From contig JBECKQ010000301.1 of assembly GCA_040235375.1 (NCBI GenBank), positions 1 through 9,699 of the forward strand: a stretch of 9,699 nt of DNA, written 5' to 3'. Below are positions 1 through 8,487 of this stretch, piece by piece (the first letter of the stretch is position 1; each line of letters opens with the position of its first letter). The notes below the pieces were generated by a model. It was not told the DNA's origin. It did no database searches and saw only the letters and a program-made list of their open reading frames with translations. Source of the DNA: JBECKQ01 sp040235375 (GTDB lineage Bacteria > Planctomycetota > Phycisphaerae > UBA1845). The position numbers were made by a program, and so were the translations under genes.

Positions 1-2876
1 GGATGCCGCGTGACATAGAAGCCGAGCGCCGCCTTCTCCCGGGCGAGCATCTCCGCCTCGTCCCATTCCTCGAGACTCAGTCGCGGCACGGCTGTCGCCG
101 ACGGCGGGCCGAGCATGTCGCCGAAGAAGCTCATCTGCCCGCTGCGTCGATCGCTTTGCGCGGTCTGCCCCGCCTGGATGGCGTCGTCGAGCACAGTCAT
201 CATCGCTTTGCGCATCGCCCCGGTGGTGTCGAACGCGCCGCAGCAGATCAAGGCCTCGATCACCGCGCGGTTGACGGAGGCGAGGTCCACGCGCTCGCAG
301 AAATCGAAGATGTTCTCGAACGGGCCGCCCTCGCGTCGAGCCGCGGTAATGGCCTCGACGGCTTTCTCCCCGACCCCCTTGATTGCGCCGAGGCCGAACC
401 GTATCACACGCCGCGACGAGTCACGGTGGTCGGGCGCGAAGTCTTTCTCGCTGGCGTTGACGTCCGGCGGCAGCACGTCGATGCCCATGCGCCGGCACTC
501 GTCGATGTACTCCTGCACCTTCGGCGTCGAGCCCATTTCGAACGTGAGCAGCGCGGCCATGAACTCGAGCGGGTGGTACGCCTTCATGTACGCGGTCTGG
601 AACGCGACGATGGCGTATCCGGTCGAGTGTGCCTTGTTGAAGGCGTAGCCGCCGAATTCGAGAATGTCCTCGAAGATCTTCTCCGCGGTCGAGCGATCGA
701 GGCCGTTCGCCTCGCAGCCGTCGAGGAACGCGCCGCGCTCGGCGGCGATCTTCTCGGTCATCTTCTTGCTGATGAGCTTGGCCAGGCGGAACGCCCGCTT
801 GAGCTCGAGACCGCCCAGGCGGTTCACCAGTCGCGACACCTGCTCCTGGTAGACCATGATGCCGTAGGTCTCTTCGAGCTCGGCGGTCATGATGGGGTGC
901 GGCGTCGTCCAAGGCTGGCCGTGCTTGCGGGCGATGTAGTCGTCGATGTACTTCATCGGGCCGGGGCGGTAGAGGGCGTTGGCCGCGATCAGGTCTTGGA
1001 TGCGGTTGGGGCGCATGCGCATGATCACGTCGCGCATGCCGGCTGATTCGAACTGGAATATGCCCTTGGTCTGGCCCGTGGCGAAGATGGCGTAGACGCG
1101 CGGGTCGGTGAGATCGAGCTTTTCGATATCGACGTCCTGGCCCGTTCGCGCGTTCACTAGGTCGCGGGCCCGCTGAAGGGTGGTGAGCGTGCGCAGGCCG
1201 AGAAAGTCCATCTTCAGCAGGCCGACGGTTTCGACCGTGGGGCCGTCGAACTGCGTCACGATGGTTTCGTCATTCGGCGACTTGTACAGCGGCAGGAAGT
1301 GATCGAGGGGCTTGTCGGCCACGACGACGCCGGCCGCGTGCACGCCCGCGTGCCGGGCCAGGCCCTCGAGCCGGCGGCTGATGTCGATCACCTTGCGGAC
1401 CATGGGATCCTCGTCGTACCGCCGCTTCAGCTCCGGCTCCTGCTTGAGCGCCTTGTCGATGGTCATCTTCAGCTCGACGGGGATGAGGGCGCTGAGCTTG
1501 TTGGCCTCGTTGAAGTCCACGCCGAGCACGCGGCACACATCCTTGACCGCAGCGCGGGCCTTGAGCGTTCCGAAGGTGATGATCTGGGCGACGTGGCCGT
1601 ACTTGTTGCGGACGTAGTCGATGACTTGGGCCCGGCCGTTCTGGCAGATATCCACGTCGATGTCGGGCATTTCGTCGCGGTCGGGGTCCATAAAACGTTC
1701 GAAGTACAGGCCGTACTTCATCGGGTCCGGCGCGGAGATGTCCAGGCAGTAGCTGACGACGGAGCTGCACCCGCTGCCGCGCGCCCCGCAGGGAATGTCG
1801 TTGCGGCGGGCGTACTGCACGAAGTCCCAGACGATCAGGAAGTAGCTGGCGAAGCCCTTGCTCGTGATGACCTCGAGCTCGTAGTCGATGCGCTCGCGGA
1901 GCTCGGTCGAGATCCGGCCGTACTTGCGCTCGGCGCCGGCGTAGACAAGGCGGCGGAGCTCAGCCTCGGGCGTGGTCTTCTCTTCGACGTGGTAGACGGG
2001 GGCGTAGCGCTTGCCGAAGTCGAGCTCGACGTTGCACATGTCCGCGACGCGCAGGGTGTTCTCGAGTGCGTCGGGGAAGTCGGCGAACAGCTCCGCCATC
2101 TCCTGCGGCGTCTTGAGATAGAACTCGCCGTTGGGGAAGCGGAAGCGATCTTCATCGGTGACCAGCTTGCCCGTGCTGATGCAGCAGAGGATGTCGTGGG
2201 CCTCGACGTCCGTCTTGTCGAGGTAATGCACGTCGTTCGAGGCGATCGTGCCGACGCCGAGCCGGCGGGCGATGTCCACCAACTCCGGGTTGATTGTCCG
2301 CTGCTCTTCGAGCCCGTGGTCCTGAAGCTCGATGAAGTAGCGATCGGGCCCGAAGATTTCGAGGTACTTTTTCGCGATCTCCTCGGCCTTGGCGCGGTTG
2401 TGCGTCATCAGGGCCTGAGGGATTTCACCGCCGAGGCAGGTGCTGGTGCAGATGAGGCCGTCGCTGAGCTCGCGCAGCACTTCGGCGTCGATCCGCGGGC
2501 GATAGTAGAACCCTTCCTGGTAGGCGATGCTGGCCAGCTTCAGCAGGTTGCGGTAGCCCGTCAGGTTCATGGCGAGCAGCAGCAGGTGATAACTGGCTTC
2601 CTTGATGCGCGTGGCGATGCGCGAGCGGCGGTCGCCGGGCGACATGTAGGCTTCGCAGCCGATGATCGGCTTGACGCCTGCGGCGGTCGCGGCGCGATAG
2701 AACTCGATCGCTCCGAAGAGGTTGCCGTGGTCGGTGATGGCGACGGCGGGCATGCCGTTTTCCTTGACGCGCTCCATCAGCGGTTTGAGTCGCGTCGCCC
2801 CGTCGAGCAGGCTGTAGTGCGTGTGCAGATGGAGGTGGACGAACTTTGCAGGCGTGGTCGCGGCGTTTCCCCTCAT
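1..2876 (-). CDS. dnaE: DNA polymerase III alpha subunit (DnaE), C-terminus cut off by window edge
   Basis: Catalytic subunit of the replicative DNA polymerase. I translated it from the reverse strand: ATG at 2876, no stop down to base 1, 958 codons visible; the family usually has about 1150-1200 residues, so the OB-fold/tau-binding tail lies outside. Seen in order: PHP domain with HLHLHTHYSLLDG (14-26), TDHG (48-51), GCEAY (73-77), H97, STCLGGE (145-151) and NDVHY (214-218); polymerase palm with GARGSG and the acidic MPDIDVD motif (D405, D407); the third acidic residue in MDFLGLRTL (D557); YRPGPM near 645; GIMVYQEQV; FNKAHSTGYA; and a helix-hairpin-helix GAIKGVG near 830. The visible part ends in the conserved LGFYVTRHP. 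D405/D407/D557 correspond to E. coli D401/D403/D555. A GGAG lies 10 nt before the ATG. An overlapping ATG at 2892 is in another frame. The identification is secure. Confidence 0.98.
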   Translation of the reverse strand, partial: MRGNAATTPAKFVHLHLHTHYSLLDGATRLKPLMERVKENGMPAVAITDHGNLFGAIEFYRAATAAGVKPIIGCEAYMSPGDRRSRIATRIKEASYHLLLLAMNLTGYRNLLKLASIAYQEGFYYRPRIDAEVLRELSDGLICTSTCLGGEIPQALMTHNRAKAEEIAKKYLEIFGPDRYFIELQDHGLEEQRTINPELVDIARRLGVGTIASNDVHYLDKTDVEAHDILCCISTGKLVTDEDRFRFPNGEFYLKTPQEMAELFADFPDALENTLRVADMCNVELDFGKRYAPVYHVEEKTTPEAELRRLVYAGAERKYGRISTELRERIDYELEVITSKGFASYFLIVWDFVQYARRNDIPCGARGSGCSSVVSYCLDISAPDPMKYGLYFERFMDPDRDEMPDIDVDICQNGRAQVIDYVRNKYGHVAQIITFGTLKARAAVKDVCRVLGVDFNEANKLSALIPVELKMTIDKALKQEPELKRRYDEDPMVRKVIDISRRLEGLARHAGVHAAGVVVADKPLDHFLPLYKSPNDETIVTQFDGPTVETVGLLKMDFLGLRTLTTLQRARDLVNARTGQDVDIEKLDLTDPRVYAIFATGQTKGIFQFESAGMRDVIMRMRPNRIQDLIAANALYRPGPMKYIDDYIARKHGQPWTTPHPIMTAELEETYGIMVYQEQVSRLVNRLGGLELKRAFRLAKLISKKMTEKIAAERGAFLDGCEANGLDRSTAEKIFEDILEFGGYAFNKAHSTGYAIVAFQTAYMKAYHPLEFMAALLTFEMGSTPKVQEYIDECRRMGIDVLPPDVNASEKDFAPDHRDSSRRVIRFGLGAIKGVGEKAVEAITAARREGGPFENIFDFCERVDLASVNRAVIEALICCGAFDTTGAMRKAMMTVLDDAIQAGQTAQSDRRSGQMSFFGDMLGPPSATAVPRLSLEEWDEAEMLAREKAALGFYVTRH

Positions 2877-2937
2877 CGGTCGGCGACTCCATTCACCGGT
2901 GATTGGGCGTCAGAGATCGTCATGAAGCTCAGGGCCA

Positions 2938-2965
2938 GTTATACGTCCGGTTTGTGCGTTCGCAA
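2938..2965 (-). promoter_or_regulatory. Candidate sigma-70-type promoter for dnaE
   Basis: On the minus strand TTGCGA (2965-2960) is followed after 16 nt by TATAAC (2943-2938), matching the -35 consensus at 4 of 6 and the -10 consensus at 5 of 6 positions. Transcription would start near 2931, leaving a leader of about 55 nt before the dnaE ATG. It sits in the 254-bp gap between dnaE and the upstream cysteine-cluster gene, where a promoter is expected. Prediction by eye only. Confidence 0.4.
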
Positions 2966-3130
2966 CCGATTTTGACGCTCCCGGCTTTCCGTTTTCGCAG
3001 GCGAATCTGTGATATTTCGAGATGGCACAAGCTGTGAGATTGAGCCTTCGCCAAGTGCGGTAATGAGCTTGAGCACATTCGGATGCCCATTCCGCGAGGA
3101 GCCCAGCCCCCAGATTGTCACGTGCGCCCG

Positions 3131-3589
3131 TTATTGTTTCATCGCTCGCAGGCCGTCGGTCCATTCGACGTAGGCGCAGGGGAGGCCGAATTGTTCGCCG
3201 ATCGCGGTCAGGCGGTGGAGGGCCGCTTCCGTTACGGCCGGCTGCCATTCCTGTTGCGCGGGATCGCAAAAGAAGATCCGACAGCCGGCCGGGCGTAGGT
3301 GGCGCACCGTGCACTTGCCCCCCTGCTGATACGGACATGACGAACGATCGGGAGGGGCCAGGAGCGGATCGCCGGCGCCGCTGAGGAAATACGCCAGTTC
3401 CGCCGAGGTGACGAACAGGTTGTGGCCGAAGGACTCGAAACGGCAGCACGCGCCGCGATTCACGCACACCGGCTGGCGGCTGGCGACATCCGCATCCAGC
3501 TCGTCGTAGAACGCCCGCATCGCCGCCGCGAACCGCGGATCACCCGCGGTGCGGCGAATTCTCTCGACCGGCAGCGGCACGCTGATCAT
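3131..3589 (-). CDS. YkgJ-type cysteine-cluster protein (second of a tandem pair)
   Basis: A 152-residue cytoplasmic protein of the YkgJ/UPF0153 cysteine-cluster type, proposed in the literature to bind zinc or an Fe-S centre; the biochemical role is not established. Visible cysteines are the C-x5-CC motif (C42, C48, C49, in CVNRGACC), then C85 (SSCPY), C93 (GKCTV), C103 and C108 (PAGCRIFFC), and one more near the C-terminus. The RP-x-x-CR-x-[FY] block typical of the family is present as RPAGCRIF. There is no signal peptide or membrane segment. The ATG at 3589 overlaps the TGA of the upstream gene (ATGA), implying translational coupling. It ends with TAA at 3131, 254 bp before dnaE. It is related to, but clearly diverged from, its upstream neighbour. 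Family assignment is good; function unknown. Confidence 0.85.
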   Translation of the reverse strand: MISVPLPVERIRRTAGDPRFAAAMRAFYDELDADVASRQPVCVNRGACCRFESFGHNLFVTSAELAYFLSGAGDPLLAPPDRSSCPYQQGGKCTVRHLRPAGCRIFFCDPAQQEWQPAVTEAALHRLTAIGEQFGLPCAYVEWTDGLRAMKQ

Positions 3590-4047
3590 TTCGGGGGCCT
3601 CTTGAGGCGAAGCTCCTCGATCTGCACGAAATCATGGCGGCGGCCGCGATTCATGCCCGGGCAACCCATCGCCGCCTCGTTCCACCTCTCCGGCGACTCG
3701 AGGTTGATGGACCAGAACGGCCACGTCCGGCACTGCGTCGGCTTGACGCCGTGAATCTTGCAGAACGTCCGCCCGTCGCGCCGCTCGAGGAAAATGCAGT
3801 CCCCGTCCGGCATCTCCGTCAGGCTGTAGCGCAGGCCCACGCGGCGAAGCTGCGTCTTGTCGAGCCAGTCGTCGCCGCGGCCGAGATACCTGGCGATCGC
3901 CTTGATCTCCGCCTTCGTCACCCACACGTATCCGGGCGCGCCGCTGCAGCAGTTGCCGCTCTGCTGGCACTCGAAGGCCAGGCCGCCGGCGTACCACTTT
4001 TCCTTGCTCTTGCGACGTTTCTTCTGACCGTTATCGCGGGTGCTCAT
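3586..4047 (-). CDS. YkgJ-type cysteine-cluster protein (first of a tandem pair)
   Basis: A 153-residue protein of the YkgJ/UPF0153 metal-binding cysteine-cluster type. From the chosen ATG at 4047 it has a very basic N-terminus (residues 8-17 are mostly K/R), then FEC-x5-CC (C27, C33, C34), an acidic/hydrophobic middle (VTKAEIKAIARYL, 43-55), GDCIFLE (C84), TFCKIHGVKPTQCRTWPFW (C96, C106) and GCPG (C129). This order of cysteines and the P-x-x-CR-x-[WY]-PF block are diagnostic of the family. The open frame extends back to an ATG at 4161, but that extension has no family features and would overlap the HicB-like gene, so 4047 is preferred. The ribosome site there is weak (GAGAAG very close to the ATG). 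Its TGA overlaps the start of the next gene by 4 nt. Function is unknown; a shared metal-related role with the partner is inference. Confidence 0.85.
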   Translation of the reverse strand: MSTRDNGQKKRRKSKEKWYAGGLAFECQQSGNCCSGAPGYVWVTKAEIKAIARYLGRGDDWLDKTQLRRVGLRYSLTEMPDGDCIFLERRDGRTFCKIHGVKPTQCRTWPFWSINLESPERWNEAAMGCPGMNRGRRHDFVQIEELRLKRPPK

Positions 4048-4132
4048 CAGCTTCTCGTCAGTAATGCGCGAAGCATAAGCGGTTGAGCGAAGTCGGCCAA
4101 GCTCGTCACCTCGGCGCCGCCCATCGCCGCGG

Positions 4133-4330
4133 CTACAGGCCGTCGAACTGCACGAAATCATCGCCCACGCTCGTGCACGGGCAGTATTCCAGGCGGTAGC
4201 GGAGCTCCGCGCGAAGCTGGTCCAGCGCCGAGGCGGGGCTCAGCCCGCGCCCGAAGATGCCGGGCTGCCCTTCCGCGGACGCGATGTAATCTCCGGAGTC
4301 ACTTTGCTCGACGTGAGCGTGGAATTTCAT
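4133..4330 (-). CDS. Small HicB-like / UPF0150-like protein, no toxin partner seen
   Basis: A 65-residue protein. The N-terminal stretch MKFHAHVEQSDSGDYIASAE followed by QPGIFGRGLSPASALDQLR resembles the partial-RNase-H-like HicB fold: beta strand, D/SG-G/DY-x-A turn, PG-x-x-x-G, then a helix with regularly spaced A and L. The C-terminal part (RYRLEYCPCTSVGDDFV) is not recognisable, and there is no added DNA-binding domain. A GAGGAA lies 7 nt before the ATG at 4330, which fixes the start. In HicAB modules the toxin HicA (about 60 residues) adjoins HicB; none is visible on either side. It is therefore an orphan antitoxin-like protein or simply a small protein with this fold. It lies 85 bp upstream of the cysteine-cluster pair on the same strand and is divergent from the YbaK-like gene. 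Coding status is good, family moderate, function unknown. Confidence 0.72.
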   Translation of the reverse strand: MKFHAHVEQSDSGDYIASAEGQPGIFGRGLSPASALDQLRAELRYRLEYCPCTSVGDDFVQFDGL

Positions 4331-4342
4331 GGTCGGATTCCT

Positions 4343-4400
4343 CGCGTTTTTGTGGCGGTGAGTTTTCGCGTCCCTTCGGTACAGCCTAGGCGCGTTTTTG
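4343..4400. repeat. 10-bp direct repeat in a divergent promoter region
   Basis: CGCGTTTTTG occurs at 4343-4352 and again at 4391-4400, 48 bp start to start, in the 167-bp gap between the divergent HicB-like gene (start 4330) and the YbaK-like gene (start 4498). The location suits a regulator binding site, but no dyad symmetry or clear -35/-10 pair could be assigned, so an operator role is only a guess. Confidence 0.35.
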
Positions 4401-4497
4401 GCCCGCGGCTATGCGATTCCCCTTCCGGCCTTGGTTTCCGTCCCCGATGGGCGTACCTTTTGGCCAGCGGTTCCGGAAGCGATTCTGCGAGGGAGCC

Positions 4498-4974
4498 ATG
4501 AATTCACCCGTGCTGCAAGCCATTCGCGAACTGCTGGACGCGAGCCCGGTCAACTACCGGCTCATCCACCATGAAGCCACATACACGTCGGAGGAATCCG
4601 CCCGCGTGCGTGGTGAGGACATCCGCATCGGCGGCAAGGCACTGCTCGTCAAGTGCGGGGATGACTTTCGCCTCTTCGTGCTCAGCGCCGCCTGCCGGTT
4701 TGACTCGGCGGCCGTTCGCAAGCACTTTGCGGTCAAGTCCGTGCGGTTTGCATCGCGAGAGGAGTTGCACGAGTCGACCGGGCTCGTGCCGGGCGCGGTT
4801 CCCCCGTTCGGCCGGCCCATCTTGCCGTTCGATCTGTACGTGGACGAGTCGATCGTGGTCAACGAGCGCATCGCCTTCAATGCCGGGAGCCTGACCGACT
4901 CCATCGTCATGGCCGTTGACGATTACCTGAGACTGGCCGGTCCGAACGTGCTGTCATTCGCGAAGACGACCTGA
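4498..4974 (+). CDS. YbaK/ProX-domain aminoacyl-tRNA deacylase (trans-editing) protein
   Basis: A 158-residue stand-alone YbaK/INS-like editing domain. Characterised members hydrolyse mischarged tRNA (Cys- or Ala-tRNAPro and relatives) in the cytoplasm. Seen: YRLIHHEATYTSEESARVRG (20-39), then GGKALLVK with the lysine (K47) at the place of the catalytically important YbaK lysine; FRLFVLSA; LVPGAVPPFG (96-105), the G-x-x-P-x-G loop of the family; and a C-terminal FNAGSLTDSIVMAVDDYLRL (127-146), matching the usual [FA]-x-AG-S-x-x-x-S-I ending. Length is typical. The frame is open upstream to 4411, but the ATG at 4498 has GAGG 5 nt before it (4489-4492) and begins where the family begins. The MutS-like gene starts 11 nt after its stop, so the two probably share a transcript. 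The tRNA substrate cannot be read from sequence. Family confident, exact subfamily not. Confidence 0.9.
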   Translation: MNSPVLQAIRELLDASPVNYRLIHHEATYTSEESARVRGEDIRIGGKALLVKCGDDFRLFVLSAACRFDSAAVRKHFAVKSVRFASREELHESTGLVPGAVPPFGRPILPFDLYVDESIVVNERIAFNAGSLTDSIVMAVDDYLRLAGPNVLSFAKTT

Positions 4975-4985
4975 GGAGACTCCCT

Positions 4986-4988
<3 letters not shown>
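4974..4988 (+). promoter_or_regulatory. Ribosome binding site supporting a TTG start
   Basis: AGGAG at 4974-4978 overlaps the stop of the YbaK-like gene and stands 7 nt before TTG at 4986-4988, so TTG is a credible start for the MutS-like gene. A second candidate is ATG at 5025, with AAGGAG (5016-5021) only 3 nt upstream. The spacing favours TTG. Confidence 0.55.
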
Positions 4989-6902
<1,914 letters not shown>

Positions 6903-7043
6903 TCCCGACCTGCGTTCCGCCGATACGGTTCGTACATAACCAATTAAATGACAGATGGTTAGAAGTTGTCAGCAGCGCAGCGCGTGTATCGCCGATCCCG
7001 GTTGAGGTTTTCTGACCGATGGGTAATGAGGTCATTGCGTCTA

Positions 7044-7072
7044 TTGACAGAGTGGGCCGATTTTGGGATATC
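7044..7072 (+). promoter_or_regulatory. Weak candidate promoter in the gene-poor region
   Basis: TTGACA (7044-7049) matches the -35 consensus exactly; 17 nt later GATATC (7067-7072) matches the -10 only in its central ATA. If used, it would give a leader of over 600 nt before the first small-protein gene. Tentative. Confidence 0.2.
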
Positions 7073-7642
7073 ACCCCACTCATTTGGCCGCCTGGAGCGC
7101 CTGGAAACAGCGTCTTGGGCCGGCGTTTTGCAGAATTTAGTGGGCAAAGACCGCTGAATTCTTAATGTTTCGGCCGTCTGACGGCCGATATCTGGCAACC
7201 GTACGAAACCATTGCAGGACGGTGCCGCAGCACGCGCGGACCCTGCGAAAAAAAAGGGTTGTTGATCGGCCGGGGGTTGCCTCCCGAAATCCGATCGCCA
7301 TAATGGTCGCCCATGTTCGTCGCGGTTACTGGCCGGGCAGCTTCGATTGAGGCGCGGAAAACTGCCCGTTTCGCCGTGAAGGAGTGACGAAGAATCGCCG
7401 CTGCGTTTTTGGGAGCAGCCGAGCGAAGCAGTCCAGATCAAGCAAGTACAAACAGGAAGCGCAGAATCTCCTTGCAGGCGCGGACGGCGAGGGAGTCGGC
7501 GCACCAGCGATCTAACCAGGACCAGTTAACGCGAGCTTCGTAAAGCGGTCAGGTGCGCCGGACCCGAAGACAGAGCAGCAGGAATCGATGAACCACGCCC
7601 GGGTTTGCCTCGCTGCGGCCCGGATATTGAATGTGCCTCCCC

Positions 7643-7707
7643 CCTGGCAACCGGCGGCTTCTGCGGTCGGGTTTGGGGCGAAACTCGAAAGCCCCTTACG
7701 AGCCAGG
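7643..7707 (+). ncRNA. Candidate structured leader (stem plus possible pseudoknot) before the first small-protein gene
   Basis: An outer 6-bp stem CCTGGC (7643-7648) with GCCAGG (7702-7707) encloses a hairpin GGGGC (7675-7679) / GCCCC (7691-7695) and a weaker AACC/GGTT pairing (7649-7652, 7670-7673). The 11-nt loop of the GGGGC hairpin contains CTCG (7684-7687), complementary to CGAG (7699-7702) just 3' of it, which would form an H-type pseudoknot; one base is shared with the outer stem, so the two may be alternatives. The element ends 6 nt before the ribosome site AAAGGAGG (7714-7721). I recognise no known riboswitch class. The stems are short and chance pairing in GC-rich DNA is possible. 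Confidence 0.3.
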
Positions 7708-7728
7708 TGTGCGAAAGGAGGATGAAAG

Positions 7729-7917
7729 ATGAATAAGAGCGCTCTTAAAGCTATGGCCCTATCGACGATTCTGGGAACGATTCTGGCCTTCGGCGGCTGC
7801 CTGGGCTTTGGGTCGTGGAAGAACGCCGTGTGGACCGCAGCCGGCTACACGGCGCTCGAATACGTCTTGGACAGCAACGCCGTGTTCGACCTGTTTGACG
7901 ACGGGCCCGCGACCTAG
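7729..7917 (+). CDS. Small FGGC-family exported/lipoprotein-like protein, copy 1
   Basis: A 62-residue protein, first of three tandem paralogues. It has K3 and K7, a hydrophobic stretch 8-20 (AMALSTILGTILA), then F21-G22-G23-C24, like a signal peptide ending in a lipobox, with C24 as the potential lipidated residue. F at -3 is unusual for a lipobox. The putative mature part of 39 residues has W30 and W35, an aromatic/hydrophobic helix-like stretch (AVWTAAGYTALEYVLD) and the family motif D48-x3-V52-F53-D54-L55-F56, then a short acidic tail. It aligns without gaps to copy 2 over residues 1-56. The start is firm: AAAGGAGG at 7714-7721, 7 nt before ATG. No known family is recognised; function unknown. 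It could be a membrane-anchored lipopeptide, an entericidin-like small lipoprotein or a membrane-active peptide, all of which are inference. Confidence 0.85.
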   Translation: MNKSALKAMALSTILGTILAFGGCLGFGSWKNAVWTAAGYTALEYVLDSNAVFDLFDDGPAT

Positions 7918-8114
7918 TGCGGCGCGGAACTGGCGAGCCTGGCGTCGGTGTTCTCTTGAAGGAGTGAGAGAACGGTCGTCGTAGCCGGTAGGAAGAATCG
8001 AGTTCGAGGTCGCGAGGCGACAGAGCCGGGTGCCCCCGACGCCGCAACGGGCGCGTTGCCGTGGGAGGGGGAGGCGAAGTCGAAAGGCAGGGCGGCGGGA
8101 GGTCGCCGCGAGCA

Positions 8115-8315
8115 ATGGGGAAGAGAACCGTTAAGGCGACGGCGATCGCGGCCCTGACGGGCTGCCTGTTGCAGTTCGGCGGGTGCTATGGCGACTCGTG
8201 GTTCGGGCAATTGCTGTCCGCTGCGACGCTGTCCGTCGGATACGACTATATCTGGGACACGGAGGCGGTTCTCGATCTGTTCGCCAGCGACAGCAACAAC
8301 CTGGCGCGCCATTGA
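8115..8315 (+). CDS. Small FGGC-family exported/lipoprotein-like protein, copy 2
   Basis: A 66-residue paralogue of the neighbours. Start ATG 8115 was chosen because it aligns exactly with the starts of the other two copies (M-x-K-x3-K, hydrophobic core, Q20-F21-G22-G23-C24-x-G26). The frame is open back to a GTG at 8061, but that extension (glycine- and arginine-rich) has no counterpart. The ribosome site is GGGAGG at 8097-8102, 12 nt before ATG, longer than usual and so possibly weaker translation than copies 1 and 3. The signal-like stretch also holds C17. The mature part has W29 and W47, Y43 and Y45, then D48-x3-V52-L53-D54-L55-F56 and the longest tail of the three (SDSNNLARH). No known family is recognised. 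It lies 197 bp after copy 1 and 172 bp before copy 3, on the same strand. Confidence 0.8.
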   Translation: MGKRTVKATAIAALTGCLLQFGGCYGDSWFGQLLSAATLSVGYDYIWDTEAVLDLFASDSNNLARH

Positions 8316-8487
8316 AAGGTTCAGTGGCGGGCATCTGGCAGGATGCAGCTCGCCGGCGTTGGAAGTGTTCGGCCTCAAAGGCGATGCGTTGTCGCCGGGG
8401 CCGAGGGAGATAAAAGGGGTTTGACCGGTCCGGCAGGCGCTTGGACCGACTAGCGTGAGTGTTTCTTTTCCAATTGGAGGTCCAAAG

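Larger units (their letters stand above)
6903..7728. other. Long gene-poor region upstream of the small-protein array
   Basis: About 826 bases without a gene I can support. Open frames on both strands (for example minus 7504-6959 and plus 6966-7157) have no recognisable motif, irregular codon use and no convincing ribosome site. Seen instead: an inverted repeat TAACCA/TGGTTA (6937-6942, 6956-6961) just after the MutS-like stop; an exact TTGACA at 7044; a perfect 7-bp hairpin CGGCCGT-CTG-ACGGCCG (7171-7187) with no T-tract; an A8 run near 7250; and the structured leader at 7643-7707. It may be a long 5' leader or hold an unrecognised small RNA. Confidence 0.5.

Noticed and set aside
2910..3467. 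185-codon minus-strand open frame between dnaE and the cysteine-cluster gene
   Set aside because: It overlaps the real 3131-3589 gene in another frame and its remainder has no family features.
6959..7504. 181-codon minus-strand open frame after the MutS-like gene
   Set aside because: No recognisable motif, arginine/serine-rich shadow-like composition, no good ribosome site; more likely a chance frame.
7635..7707. S-box (SAM) riboswitch, suggested by TGGCAACC
   Set aside because: The other conserved blocks, such as the downstream GGTGC segment and the k-turn, are missing; the short match is not enough.
7377..7967. Repeated TGAAGGAGTGA (7377-7387 and 7957-7967)
   Set aside because: An 11-bp purine-rich ribosome-site-like word; flanks are not similar and no gene follows either copy.
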